A stretch of 64,000 nt of DNA from NCBI GenBank assembly GCA_964621185.1, contig CAZULM010000008.1, positions 95,412 through 159,411 of the forward strand, read 5' to 3'. The DNA comes from M3007 sp964621185 (lineage in GTDB: Bacteria > Bacteroidota > Bacteroidia > Chitinophagales > Saprospiraceae). Of this stretch, positions 33,340 to 42,489 are shown in pieces. Position 1 is the first letter of the stretch. Each line of letters starts with the position of its first letter. The notes beneath the pieces are model-generated. The model ran no database searches and was not told the DNA's origin. It worked only from the letters and a program-made list of their open reading frames with translations. A program made the translations under genes and the position numbers.

Positions 33340-35100
33340 ATGAAAACATCTTTGGCTACTGCGCTCACCCGAAAAAAAGCCCTGGCGGCCCTGCTGCGGC
33401 AGGCCATCGATTTTTGCCCCGAGCATTGGTGCATCGAAGATGCCGATGGCAACCTGTTGTTGGGGAATTTGCCGGATGGGGCCGCTCAAGAGCAGCCCAT
33501 CATTTTGGAAGGCGAAACCATCGGGAAAGTGAAAAGCCAGGGCGGGGCCGGGCAATTCGTCGCCAGCCTGCTCGAAAACTGGTTGCGCCAGGAAGCCGAA
33601 AAACGCCAGCTCGGCTCGGAAACCCTGCACCTCTACCGCGAGATCAACCTCATCTTTTCTTTTGCCGAAAAACTTTCCAGCACCATCGGCACGGAGGCTA
33701 TCGCCCGCCTCACGGTGCAGGAAGCAGGCCAGATCATTAGAATGGACAGCGGAAACGTGCTTTTTTTGAACGAAAAAAACGGGAAGGTAAGCTGGTCGGT
33801 CGGCACGGAGCCGTTGGGCGATACGGCAAAGCTCGACTACCCGAACATCCACAAAATCACCAAAAACGGCAAATCGGAAATATTAGCCGCTGCCGACGGC
33901 ACCCCAGCCATGTGGCTCGTATGTGCCATGAAAATAGGCCAGCGGGTATTGGGCAGCATCGTGCTGAAAGGCGAGAGCTTTGTCGCCGCCGACCTCAAAC
34001 TGCTCTCCACGCTCGCCACGCTCGCCGCTGCCGCCCTGGAAAACGCGATGCAGCACGAGCGCGCCACCGCTGCCGCCTTGAAAGAACAGCGCGAAAAACT
34101 GACCCTCGAACTGGCCTACAAAAACCCGTTCTTCAAAAAAATAATGGCCGTCATCGAAGAAAACTACACCGAGCCGGCATTTTCCGTGAGCAGCCTGGCG
34201 GAGGCCATGCACCTGTCGGTATCGCAACTGCAACGCAAAATAGCGGCCATGACCGAACTCACCCCCGCCCAGATCATCCGCGACCAGCGCATGGCGCGCG
34301 CCAAGGAACTGCTGCGCAGCACCGACCTGAACGTGGCCGAGATCGCCTTCCAGTCGGGTTTCAACGACCCCTCCTATTTCTCGCGCCTTTTTTCCAAAGA
34401 ATTCGGCGGCTCGCCCACAGAATGGGCCGAAGCACAGTTGAAAGGCAGCATCCGCGCCATCCAAGAGAACAAGATCATGAAAATGTACGTGGACGAAGGT
34501 GTGCTGGAATTCATGGGCGACAAAACGGAAGACGAGTTTGCGGCCAACGAAACCATAGACGCCACCGTGGTTTTTGTCGATATCTGCGGCTTCACCGCCA
34601 TTTCGGAACAAGAACCGCCCGACGTGGTGGTGCAGCTTTTGAACCGGTTTTTTGATTGTATCGTACCCTCGGTCATTGCGGCCGGGGGGCGGGTCGACAA
34701 ATTCATCGGCGACGCGGTGCTGGCTGTTTTTCAAGACGACGAGCACCTGCTGCGGGCCGTCCGCGCCACGGTCGATATCCATGCAGCCTTGGCGAAAGCA
34801 GAAGTCACGGTGCTGAGCGGCAACCAGGCTTTTCAGCCCCAAGCTACCATCGGGCTCAACACCGGAGAGGTGATTTCGGGCAACGTCGGCTCGGCAGCCC
34901 TGCGCCGCTTCGATTTTACGGTGATCGGCGACGTGGTGAACACGGCCCAGCGCCTGCAATCCATCGCCCAGCCGGGGCAGATATTGCTGAACGAAGCCAC
35001 CTTCCTGCAATTGGACGGGAGGGTCGCTTGCCGGGAGGTGGGCGAGTTTTCCTTCAAGAACAAAGCCCGCGCGGAACGGGTTTTTGAAGTTTTGCGGTAA
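33340..35100 (+). CDS. GAF - AraC HTH - class III adenylyl cyclase fusion protein
   Basis: The 586-residue protein appears soluble. Residues about 95-245 resemble a GAF domain (IRMDSGNVLFLNEKNGKVSW; ends LATLAAAALENAM). Residues about 265-370 are an AraC-type double helix-turn-helix (FSVSSLAEAMHLS and FNDPSYFSRLFSKEFG). Residues about 405-585 are a class III nucleotidyl cyclase. Metal-binding Asp414 (FVDICGFT) and Asp458, base-recognition Lys454 (DKFIGD) and Asp531 (VIGDVVN), and transition-state Asn534 and Arg538 are all present. Lys and Asp at the recognition positions favour ATP over GTP. One polypeptide thus joins a sensor, a DNA-binding output and a second-messenger output. It lies just downstream of the kinase operon. 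Confidence 0.9.
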   Translation: MKTSLATALTRKKALAALLRQAIDFCPEHWCIEDADGNLLLGNLPDGAAQEQPIILEGETIGKVKSQGGAGQFVASLLENWLRQEAEKRQLGSETLHLYREINLIFSFAEKLSSTIGTEAIARLTVQEAGQIIRMDSGNVLFLNEKNGKVSWSVGTEPLGDTAKLDYPNIHKITKNGKSEILAAADGTPAMWLVCAMKIGQRVLGSIVLKGESFVAADLKLLSTLATLAAAALENAMQHERATAAALKEQREKLTLELAYKNPFFKKIMAVIEENYTEPAFSVSSLAEAMHLSVSQLQRKIAAMTELTPAQIIRDQRMARAKELLRSTDLNVAEIAFQSGFNDPSYFSRLFSKEFGGSPTEWAEAQLKGSIRAIQENKIMKMYVDEGVLEFMGDKTEDEFAANETIDATVVFVDICGFTAISEQEPPDVVVQLLNRFFDCIVPSVIAAGGRVDKFIGDAVLAVFQDDEHLLRAVRATVDIHAALAKAEVTVLSGNQAFQPQATIGLNTGEVISGNVGSAALRRFDFTVIGDVVNTAQRLQSIAQPGQILLNEATFLQLDGRVACREVGEFSFKNKARAERVFEVLR

Positions 35101-35280
35101 AGCGCGGCATAAGTCCTATCTCTTGCGGCAAATATCCTACACAGCTGGCGGGCGCCCCCTGCACTTTTGTACCATCGGTATAAAGCAGGATTAACCCGCC
35201 GGAACGACCAGGATTTTGATAGTTTTCGAGCGTTTCGGCGGGCATCCTAGAACGACCATTCACGTTTAAAACCTATTGCC

Positions 35281-35760
35281 ATGAAAAACGCCGCATCCTT
35301 TTTCGCATTGGTCGCAACCGCTTCATTTTTACTTTTTGGAAATAATCTTGCCGCACAGAAAAAAGCCACCTGGAAAGGCGGCACCCCAGGCCGACCCAAC
35401 GAATGGAACTGCGCCAGCAACTGGCTGGAGAACCGCGTGCCGAATGAATTTTCTGATGTCGAGTTGCCCAACACATCAACGGTCATGTCTTTTTCGCCCA
35501 TCATTTCCGCAGGTGATTTTGAAGTGAACAGCCTCAGCGTTGCTTCCGAGGCGCGGCTTTACATCAACCCCTCGGCTTCGCTGACGGTTTTTGAAACCGC
35601 GACGGGCGTGGATGCCGCTTCTTTCAAGGGAAGGCTAATATTGCCAGACAGCCCAAAAACAAATTCCGTTTTGCCGCTTGCAGGAAATTTTCCGCACGAG
35701 GCCAAGTTTTATACCTCACGCCGCTTGGTTTTGTGCATGCCGATCTTTGTAATCAATTGA
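35281..35760 (+). CDS. Secreted protein of unknown family, C-terminus replaced by a repeat
   Basis: A signal peptide (residues 1-25, ending NNLAAQ) is followed by ATWKGGTPGRPNEWNC and a beta-rich stretch with NSLSVASEARLYINPSASL, as in cell-surface beta-solenoid-like proteins of this group. From about residue 144 the sequence SRRLVLCMPIFVIN is translated from the family 2 repeat at 35710-35814, so the original end of the protein is lost or lies unrecognised beyond. An inverted repeat (CCCGCCGGAACG at 35195 with CGTTTCGGCGGG at 35231) lies just upstream of the start. Function unknown. Confidence 0.6.
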   Translation: MKNAASFFALVATASFLLFGNNLAAQKKATWKGGTPGRPNEWNCASNWLENRVPNEFSDVELPNTSTVMSFSPIISAGDFEVNSLSVASEARLYINPSASLTVFETATGVDAASFKGRLILPDSPKTNSVLPLAGNFPHEAKFYTSRRLVLCMPIFVIN

Positions 35761-35814
35761 ACATCAGTTGAATCAATCAAACACAATCACAAAAATCAGG
35801 CGAATCATAGTATA
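35710..35814 (-). repeat. Dispersed repeat, family 2 (copy A)
   Basis: Read on the minus strand it starts TATACTATGATTCGCCTGAT, contains ATCGGCATGCACAAAACC and ends GCGGCGTGAGGTATA. Both ends carry TATA. Related copies are at 37825 (plus), 38476 (minus) and 54681 (plus). Confidence 0.8.
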
Positions 35815-35828
35815 ACATCGCTCCGAGG

Positions 35829-35983
35829 CTGTCTCAAAAGTCCAAATTTGAAAAAGTTGGCTTTTAAAATCCAAATATTCGTTTGATTTGGGCAGGACGA
35901 AAAGTTGTCAACTTTGGACCTTGCTCAAAATTTTGTTCGGATCAATTGCTTGCCACCAGATGCTGCGCTGGCTTGTGAGACAG
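35829..35983. mobile_element. Short element with CTGTCTCAnAAG inverted ends (possible IS remnant)
   Basis: CTGTCTCAAAAG at 35829-35840 is matched by the reverse complement CTGTCTCACAAG at 35972-35983. Such GGCTGTCTCA-type ends are common in insertion sequences of Bacteroidota. No transposase frame remains in the 155 bases. The rest of the 35761-36235 gap holds short minus-strand frames with no recognisable family. Confidence 0.35.
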
Positions 35984-36235
35984 ACGCCAATAAAATACCC
36001 CGGCGGCAAATAAAATTGATACAGCAGCCGCCCATTCCGAGCCCGCTGGCGTGCCCGAATCCCACGCGGCCCTGAACAAGCCAATAGCCAACCATCGCGG
36101 TATAGCACACCGACTTCCATCCATTAGATTCCCATTGTAACCCGACTCCTGTCCTGAAAAGGCATTGCCGCTGCATTGCCCAGAAAAATACAGGGAGCAA
36201 CAACCGTGAATCTTTAACAATTAAATTGATACAAA

Positions 36236-37582
36236 ATGGTAGAACTTAAAATCGACCGCAGCAAACCGTACAACCAGGTGACCTGGGCCATGGCGCACGA
36301 CTCGCACACCGCGACGCAAAGCTATTCCGACAGTGACAAAGTCCACGATTACGTGGACCAGACCCAAATGCCCATCGACCAGCTCAACGGCGGTATCCGC
36401 GCCGTGCGCATCAGCACCGGCACGCCCGTGGCCAGCCTCATCAAATATGGGCGGAACATCATCGTGCAGCATACCATCGCGCTCGGCCTGTTCAAAGATT
36501 ACCTGAGCCAAGTGGTGACGTTCCTGACGCAGAACCCGAACGAGATCGTGACCATCATCGACGAAGGCGACAATGATTCGGGGTGGTCGTCGCAGGAGTT
36601 TTTTGAAGGCGTAGCGCAGGTGTATGCCGATTGCCTTGGCGGCACGGTGGACAACCCGGGGAGCAGCAGCTCGGTCTTGGTGTACACGCCCGGCCCCAAC
36701 CCCAACAATTGGCCCAGCCTGAACCAGATGATCGCGAATAACACCCGGCTCGTGGTGTTCATGAGCAAAGCTCAAAACGACACCAATTACAAATGGATAC
36801 TTCCCGCTTACTGCCCGGCGGCGAATGCGCATATCGGCATGAACATTTACAAAGCTTACGGCAGCAACCCCGATGCCTACGCCCAGCCCGACAGCCTCAA
36901 GCAGCCCGACCGCTGGCCGCTGTCTGGCAACCCCGACCTTTACCTGTTCAACCACTATTTCTACGACACCGAATCACCGGGCATCGACGAATCGTCGCGT
37001 GGATACAATGACCTGACCCTGGGGTTTCGGCTGGTGCGCGACACCCTCAATGCCTGGAATTCGCTGAGCATCCGGCCCAATTTCATCAATGTGGACTTTT
37101 ACCAGGGCGTTTGGGGCACGAACAGCCTGCTGATACCGCTGGTGAACGCCATGAATTCGGCGGACAATGCCACCGACGCAGCCAATGCCATGAAGGGCAT
37201 CTTAGTGCCGGGAGGGAGTTATCAGCTGACCAGCAAAGGTTTGACGCTGACCTTGAACACAACGGCTAAAAAAGCAGACCAAAGCACGGTGCCCGCCAGC
37301 TACGATGTGACCAACTTCGGCCCCTTGGATGCGCTCAGCAATCAGGATGGCGTATTGACGCCACAGAACAACCCCCTGACGCTCGGGAACATCTGCAGCA
37401 GCTATATGCCGCAGGGAAGCTATTCCGACAGTTGTTCCGGCACCACCCTCACTTTGACTGGGCAAGCGCAGAAAGAAGACGGAACTTTTATCGATTTCAC
37501 GTTGGACCTGACAAATTACAGCAAGGGATACCTCGCAAATATGAACGGAGTGGTGCAAATTATCCAGGCAGTGACTCCGTAG
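36236..37582 (+). CDS. PI-PLC X-domain-like protein with cyanovirin-N-like C-terminus
   Basis: The first roughly 310 residues resemble the phosphatidylinositol-specific phospholipase C X-domain fold: MAHDSHTATQSY (possible catalytic His near residue 21), QLNGGIRAVRIS, a second candidate His in IIVQHTIALG, and FLTQNPNEIVTIIDEGD. Such proteins cleave glycerophosphodiester bonds, but the substrate here is unknown. The last roughly 120 residues resemble a CVNH lectin domain (GSYSDSCSGTTLTL, then DGTFIDFTLDLTNY and NMNGVVQI), which binds sugars in known members. No signal peptide is seen. A strong terminator follows at 37609. Confidence 0.7.
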   Translation: MVELKIDRSKPYNQVTWAMAHDSHTATQSYSDSDKVHDYVDQTQMPIDQLNGGIRAVRISTGTPVASLIKYGRNIIVQHTIALGLFKDYLSQVVTFLTQNPNEIVTIIDEGDNDSGWSSQEFFEGVAQVYADCLGGTVDNPGSSSSVLVYTPGPNPNNWPSLNQMIANNTRLVVFMSKAQNDTNYKWILPAYCPAANAHIGMNIYKAYGSNPDAYAQPDSLKQPDRWPLSGNPDLYLFNHYFYDTESPGIDESSRGYNDLTLGFRLVRDTLNAWNSLSIRPNFINVDFYQGVWGTNSLLIPLVNAMNSADNATDAANAMKGILVPGGSYQLTSKGLTLTLNTTAKKADQSTVPASYDVTNFGPLDALSNQDGVLTPQNNPLTLGNICSSYMPQGSYSDSCSGTTLTLTGQAQKEDGTFIDFTLDLTNYSKGYLANMNGVVQIIQAVTP

Positions 37583-37608
37583 CGGCCAAACCATGGAACA
37601 ATCTTGAT

Positions 37609-37649
37609 CCGGTGCCTTTGCATGAAAGTGCAGGGGCACCGGTTTTTTT
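37609..37649 (+). terminator. Intrinsic terminator of the PI-PLC-like gene
   Basis: CCGGTGCCTTTGCA (37609-37622) and TGCAGGGGCACCGG (37629-37642) pair around a TGAAAG loop and are followed by seven T residues. Confidence 0.85.
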
Positions 37650-37824
37650 GGGGGGAGGGGGATTAAAACAACGCCACCGGCTCAATCCGCAAAAACTCCT
37701 CCCAGGGGAGCCCGTCCCTGCCCACCAATAGCATCTTATCGGGGGCCGGCAAGCACCTGCATAACCCCCCTGGGCTCTTCTAACCTGTTTGCAAGTAGTT
37801 GAAAATAAGGACGTTGGAACATTT

Positions 37825-37914
37825 TATACTATGATTTGCTTGATTTTTGTGATTGAGTATGATTGATTCAATTGGTTACAAAGATCGGCATGCACAAAAC
37901 CAAGCGGCGTAAGG
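37825..37914 (+). repeat. Dispersed repeat, family 2 (copy B)
   Basis: The copy starts TATACTATGATTTGCTTGAT and ends AACCAAGCGGCGTAAGGTG, lacking the terminal TATA. It lies in the 37583-38590 gap, which holds only repeats and the terminator. Confidence 0.75.
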
Positions 37915-38055
37915 TGCAATGGATTTGCTCAATACGTTGAGCAAAATTACTCAATATCCTTAGATAATTTACTCAAAGTTTTAACATGCGTAATTGACGG
38001 CAATTTTTCACCCACTTGCCTTGTCCGCACACTGCTCACCCTCTTGCTTGTCCTT

Positions 38056-38152
38056 CTCGTAAGAATCCGTCCACGTATAAAGGGGAAAGAAAACCGCAAT
38101 GCTGATGGCATTTGTACCCTCAGCGCACTTAACTTGGACGGATTCTTACGAG
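38056..38152. mobile_element. 97-bp element with perfect 18-bp terminal inverted repeats
   Basis: CTCGTAAGAATCCGTCCA at 38056-38073 is the exact reverse complement of 38135-38152. The 61 bases between encode nothing recognisable. The structure fits a small non-autonomous mobile element. Confidence 0.5.
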
Positions 38153-38280
38153 AGGCCCAACATTTGTAACCTTGTGAACACAAAACGCTGACGGCCAACG
38201 AGTCTAATCATATCCATATTTTTCGATCCCAATGCTGCCGTTAAAAAGCGCCTAAACCCGTTGAATATAACACCAAATGT

Positions 38281-38350
38281 TAGGCTCTCCGAGGCCCTGT
38301 GGCGCTTGGGGCATTCTGGCTACAAATGTTTGGCCTCTCGAGGCCAGGGC
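38281..38350. repeat. GGCCTCTCCGAGGCC palindrome repeat (also at 421-495)
   Basis: Two palindromes (CTCTCCGAGGCC and GGCCTCTCGAGGCC) are separated by a spacer with GCTTGGGGCATTCTGGCTAC. The same arrangement with a very similar spacer (CACTTGGGCATTTCGGCTAC) occurs at 421-495. Confidence 0.65.
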
Positions 38351-38475
38351 GCCGCTTGAGCATTGTTTTCCCTGTGTTTTGACAAAAATAGCAACTGTCG
38401 ACTTCCCCGCACAATTGCCATGCAGCGCCATCCCATTTCCACGTATCTTTCCCTGTAATTATCGCTCCACCTATT

Positions 38476-38577
38476 ATTCCTCACGCCGCTTGGTTTTGTG
38501 CATGCCGATCTTTGTAATCAATTGAACATCAGTTAAATCAATCATAATCAATCACAAAAATCAGGCGAATCATAGTA
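38476..38577 (-). repeat. Dispersed repeat, family 2 (copy C)
   Basis: It is nearly identical to copy A, including the stretch that would encode SRRLVLCMPIFVIN on the plus strand. It ends 13 bases before the DUF1800 start. Confidence 0.8.
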
Positions 38578-38590
38578 AAACTTGTTCCTT

Positions 38591-40204
38591 ATGAATACTC
38601 CTTCCTTTACAGCAGCCCCCGCCAAACCCCAATCCCTCACCGGTGGCTTCAACAAATACGCCGGCCCCTGGACCCTCAAAGAAGCCGCCCACCTGCTGCG
38701 GCGCGCCACCTTTGGCCCCAGCCGCCAGATGATGCTCGATGCCGTCAACATGGGCTTTGACAACACCCTCGACATGTTGTTCACGCCCGGGCAGTTCGCG
38801 CCGCGGCCGCTCAACTATTATTTCACCAACGACCCGGAAGTGCCCGTCGGCAGCACCTGGGTGAACGCCGACGTTACGCCGGCTGCGGGTTTGGGTTTAT
38901 ACCGGATCGATTCTATTGAAGCCTGGTATATTTTAAAGCTTCAATCGCCACAGATCAACATCCTGGAAAAAATGGTGCTGTTCTGGCACAACCATTTTGT
39001 GGTATCCGATATTGAGAACCCCGGGCTGTTCTACAATTATTTCGATACCCTGGAGCAAAACGCGCTCGGCAATTTCAAAGACCTGGCTAAAAAAATGACC
39101 GTCAACGCGGGCATGCTGCGCTACCTGAACGGCAACATCAACACCAAAACAACCCTCAACGAAAACTATGGCCGGGAACTGTTGGAACTGTTCACCATCG
39201 GCAAAGGGCCGCTGGCAGGGCCGGGCGACTACACCACCTTCACGGAACAAGATGTGCGCGCCCTGGCCGAATGCCTCACCGGCTGGAGCTACACGGCGCC
39301 CTACCAGATCATCGTAGCGTTCGACAACAGCAAGCACGTGACGACCCCAAAACAGATGTCGTACCGCTTCAACAACGCCGTGATTCCCAACCAGGGCAGC
39401 ACGGAATACCAGACGGCCATCGACATCATTTTCCAGCAGGACGAATGTTCGCGTTTCATTTCCCGGAAGCTGTACCGCTGGTTCGTGGATGCGCACATCA
39501 CCCCGGATGTGGAGCTGGACATCATCGAGCCGATGGCCCAAATGATCCGCAACGACGGCTACGACATCGCCCCGGCCCTGAAAGCGCTGCTGCAATCGGA
39601 GCATTTTTACTCGGATGCCGCGTATGGCTGCATGATCAAAAGCCCCCTCGATTTTATCATGAGCATCAGCAAGGGACTGCAATTCCCCGTGCCTCCCGCG
39701 CTCAACGACTACTACACCTACTTCAATTTTTTGTGGAAGGATTCAAAGTTGATGGGGCAAATAGTCTCCGAACTGCCGGACGTGGCCGGCTGGAAGGCCT
39801 ATTACCAGGAGCCGCTGTATTACCGGCACTGGATCAACAGCGTGAGCCTCCAGGAGCGCAAGCGCTACGCCAACAAGTACGTCAATGCGGGCTTTGCCAT
39901 CAACAACCTGCCGATTTTGAAAATTCCGGTGATGGACATCATCAACGCGCTGCCCAACCCGGCGGATATTGATGAAATGTTGAATGACCTGACTGCCCTG
40001 TTGTTTGCCTACCCGCTCGGCCCATCGCAGTACCTTTTGCTAAAAGACGTGCTGCTCAACGGCTTGCCCGACTATGAATGGAACATCGAATACAGCGAAT
40101 ACGCCAGCGACCCGACCAACCCCCAGATATTTGCCGCCATCGATGCCAAGGTGCGGGTGCTTTTTACGGTGCTGCTCAATTTCCCGGAGTTTATGTTGCA
40201 TTGA
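38591..40204 (+). CDS. DUF1800 family protein
   Basis: The 537-residue protein shows family features: HLLRRATFGPS near residue 36, EKMVLFWHNHF, NENYGRELLELFTIG, and ALAECLTGW. DUF1800 proteins are typically encoded next to DUF1501 proteins, as here, and the pair is thought to be exported or envelope-associated, though function is undefined. The ATG at 38591 was chosen; the TTG at 38582 is a weaker alternative. It lacks an obvious signal peptide. Confidence 0.9.
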   Translation: MNTPSFTAAPAKPQSLTGGFNKYAGPWTLKEAAHLLRRATFGPSRQMMLDAVNMGFDNTLDMLFTPGQFAPRPLNYYFTNDPEVPVGSTWVNADVTPAAGLGLYRIDSIEAWYILKLQSPQINILEKMVLFWHNHFVVSDIENPGLFYNYFDTLEQNALGNFKDLAKKMTVNAGMLRYLNGNINTKTTLNENYGRELLELFTIGKGPLAGPGDYTTFTEQDVRALAECLTGWSYTAPYQIIVAFDNSKHVTTPKQMSYRFNNAVIPNQGSTEYQTAIDIIFQQDECSRFISRKLYRWFVDAHITPDVELDIIEPMAQMIRNDGYDIAPALKALLQSEHFYSDAAYGCMIKSPLDFIMSISKGLQFPVPPALNDYYTYFNFLWKDSKLMGQIVSELPDVAGWKAYYQEPLYYRHWINSVSLQERKRYANKYVNAGFAINNLPILKIPVMDIINALPNPADIDEMLNDLTALLFAYPLGPSQYLLLKDVLLNGLPDYEWNIEYSEYASDPTNPQIFAAIDAKVRVLFTVLLNFPEFMLH

Positions 40205-40256
40205 ACTTTCATCATTAAAAATCCACCCTTTTTCGGGTTTAAAATATAACCATACA

Positions 40257-41813
40257 ATGAAAAGAAGATCATTCTTAAAGCTCGGCTCGCTGGCTTCCGT
40301 CCCCATGTTTGTCAATGGGCTGCAAGTAAATTCCTTTTTCAGCCAGGGCCTGATTTCCATGCTCGGCGCCGACACCGACCGCGTGCTGGTGCTCATCCAG
40401 CTCAACGGCGGCAACGACGGCCTGAACACCCTGCTGCCGCTCGACCAATACGCGGCGCTCAGCGCCTTGAGAAACCCGGTGCTGATCCCGGCTAATTCCG
40501 CCATCAAGATCAACAACGAAACCGGCCTGCACCCGGCTATGACCGACCTTTTTATGGCCTGGAACGACGGGGCGGTGCAGTTCATCCAGAGCGTAGGCTA
40601 CCCCAACCAGAACCGCTCCCATTTCCGTTCGCAGGACATCTGGACCACCGCTTCGGCCGCCGACCAGTTCCTGAATACCGGCTGGCTGGGCCGGTATTTC
40701 GACTGCGAGTTCCCCGGATACCCCAACGGATTTCCCAACCCCGACTTCCCCGACCCCATCGCGCTGACCATCGGCAACAACATCTCGGAGACCTGCCAGG
40801 GCATAAACGGCAATTACAGCCTGTCGGTCATCGACCCCAACACGATCTCTTTCCTCGACGACCCAAACCTGGAGCCTGTACCGAATAACTGTTACGGCAT
40901 GGAACTGACTTATCTGCGGGATGCCGTAAAACAGACCAACCTGTACAACGACACCATAAAACAGGCGGCGGCCCAGGGCAGCAACCTCAGCACCAAATAC
41001 GGCGCAAACAACGCCCTGGCACAAAAGCTGAAAACCGTGGCCAAACTCATTTCCGGCGGCTTGAAAACCCGGGTGTACGTGGTGAACCAGGGCGGCTACG
41101 ACACCCATGGCAACCAGGTGAACAGCAGCGACCACACGATCGGTGCACACGCCAATTTGTTGCGGGATTTATCCAACGCGATATGCGCATTTCAGGAAGA
41201 CCTGGTAAAACTGAACGTGCACGACCGCGTGATCGGCATGACGTTCTCCGAGTTTGGCCGCAGGATAAAAACCACGGGCAGCGGCACCGACCACGGCTCG
41301 GCAGCACCAATGATCCTGTTCGGCTCCTGCATCAACCCCGTCATCCTGGGGAACAATCCCGTCATATCGCCCACCACCACCGACCAGGAAGGCGTGGCCA
41401 TGCAGTACGACTTCCGCTCGGTGTACGGCAGCGTGCTGAACCAGTGGTTCAAGGTGCCGAAGGCCAAGGTGCAGACGCTGATATCGCCCGATTACCAGGA
41501 TTTACCCATCATCCAGGGCTGCAGTATTTCGTCCACTGTTGAGCAACTGGCAGGCCGCAGTTTTGAGCTGCGGGTGTTGGGGAACCCGGTATCGAGCAAG
41601 ATCGAGTTCAGCATCACGGAAGACAAGGCCAATACCTACACCGTGGCACTGTTCGATGAATTAGGCTCCATGTTGTTGAAAAACACCTATAAATCGAGCG
41701 CTGACACGCCGGTTTTGGGCCGTTTCGACGTGGAACAGCTGAAAAGCGGGGCGTATTTCCTGCGGGTGAGCGACAGGCATTATCAAAAGGTGGAAAGGGT
41801 GCTGAAGTTTTGA
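40257..41813 (+). CDS. DUF1501 family protein with T9SS-type C-terminal domain
   Basis: The 518-residue protein begins MKRRSFLKLGSLASVPMF, a twin-arginine-like signal (RRSFLK). It continues with DUF1501 (alkaline-phosphatase-like fold) features VLIQLNGGNDGLNTLLPL, NQNRSHFRSQDIW, GGYDTHGNQ and TFSEFGRR. The last roughly 75 residues (from FELRVLGNPVSSKIEF to LKSGAYFLRVSD) form a type A sorting domain, indicating T9SS export and surface attachment. It lies 52 bases after the DUF1800 gene and is probably co-transcribed. Confidence 0.9.
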   Translation: MKRRSFLKLGSLASVPMFVNGLQVNSFFSQGLISMLGADTDRVLVLIQLNGGNDGLNTLLPLDQYAALSALRNPVLIPANSAIKINNETGLHPAMTDLFMAWNDGAVQFIQSVGYPNQNRSHFRSQDIWTTASAADQFLNTGWLGRYFDCEFPGYPNGFPNPDFPDPIALTIGNNISETCQGINGNYSLSVIDPNTISFLDDPNLEPVPNNCYGMELTYLRDAVKQTNLYNDTIKQAAAQGSNLSTKYGANNALAQKLKTVAKLISGGLKTRVYVVNQGGYDTHGNQVNSSDHTIGAHANLLRDLSNAICAFQEDLVKLNVHDRVIGMTFSEFGRRIKTTGSGTDHGSAAPMILFGSCINPVILGNNPVISPTTTDQEGVAMQYDFRSVYGSVLNQWFKVPKAKVQTLISPDYQDLPIIQGCSISSTVEQLAGRSFELRVLGNPVSSKIEFSITEDKANTYTVALFDELGSMLLKNTYKSSADTPVLGRFDVEQLKSGAYFLRVSDRHYQKVERVLKF

Positions 41814-41837
41814 GGGCGGCATCTGCCCCGGGCTAAG

Positions 41838-42320
41838 TTATTTCAACAAAACCACTTGTCCCAAATGGTAAGCCAGGTGATTGGCCCGGTTTAAAAGTAC
41901 ATTTAGCCTGTTGCGATGGGGTTCTTTTTTAAAATCTTCAGCTGAAATGGCCGTGTGCTTTTCAAGCCATTGTTCGTCGGTAAAGGCTTCAAATTTTGTG
42001 GTGAGCGCCGAGTGGACATCCATCCAATATTGCCGCAGTTCCTCTGTTGTGGAATTGATCAAGCCCGATTTGTCTGGATTCTCGACAAATGGTGCTTCCA
42101 GTTCCGGATATAACCGCTCGCCTAAGCCCAAGAGGGGAAACAAGGCATCGTGCACGGCAATAAGGTGCCCGAACAAATAAATGCCGGTGTTTTTGCCGGG
42201 CGCAATTTCTCGTTGAAGTTGTTCGGCAGTTAAATTGTCGAAGATATCGTTTGCCCTTTTCAGTTGGCTATCCCAGGTGGCACGCGCCATTTTGATGAGC
42301 AGCTCGTTTTGATTGTTCAT
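41838..42320 (-). CDS. DinB-like (DfsB) four-helix-bundle metal protein
   Basis: The 160-residue protein shows the DinB_2 pattern. A His in IYLFGHLIAVHD and two in NRANHLAYHLGQV, the latter close to the C-terminus, would form the metal site of the helical bundle. Family members act in thiol-dependent transferase reactions or are of unknown role. Single gene on the minus strand. Confidence 0.8.
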   Translation of the reverse strand: MNNQNELLIKMARATWDSQLKRANDIFDNLTAEQLQREIAPGKNTGIYLFGHLIAVHDALFPLLGLGERLYPELEAPFVENPDKSGLINSTTEELRQYWMDVHSALTTKFEAFTDEQWLEKHTAISAEDFKKEPHRNRLNVLLNRANHLAYHLGQVVLLK

Positions 42321-42364
42321 GGTTCAAATTTTAATTGTGTGGGAAATGCTGCCGATGTATTCCT

Positions 42365-42489
42365 GTGATTAAAGTGATTTTGAATACTGTTCGCACAAAC
42401 TTAAAACAAACTATGGTTGCTAAAAAATATAATTTTGATGGTTACTCATTTCAAAATGATCGACTGGTATCACGGAATCATAGTATATC
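42365..42489. repeat. Degenerate repeat with family 2-like ends
   Basis: The left side begins TGTGATTAAAGTGATTT, like the insert at 3708. The right side ends GGAATCATAGTATA, like family 2 ends. A 35-codon open frame (42493-42600) follows directly and may be the remnant of a disrupted gene; it is not recognisable. Confidence 0.4.

Noticed and set aside
35908..36203. Short minus-strand frames between 35908 and 36220
   Set aside because: They are overlapping frames with no family motifs; a decayed gene is possible but cannot be supported.
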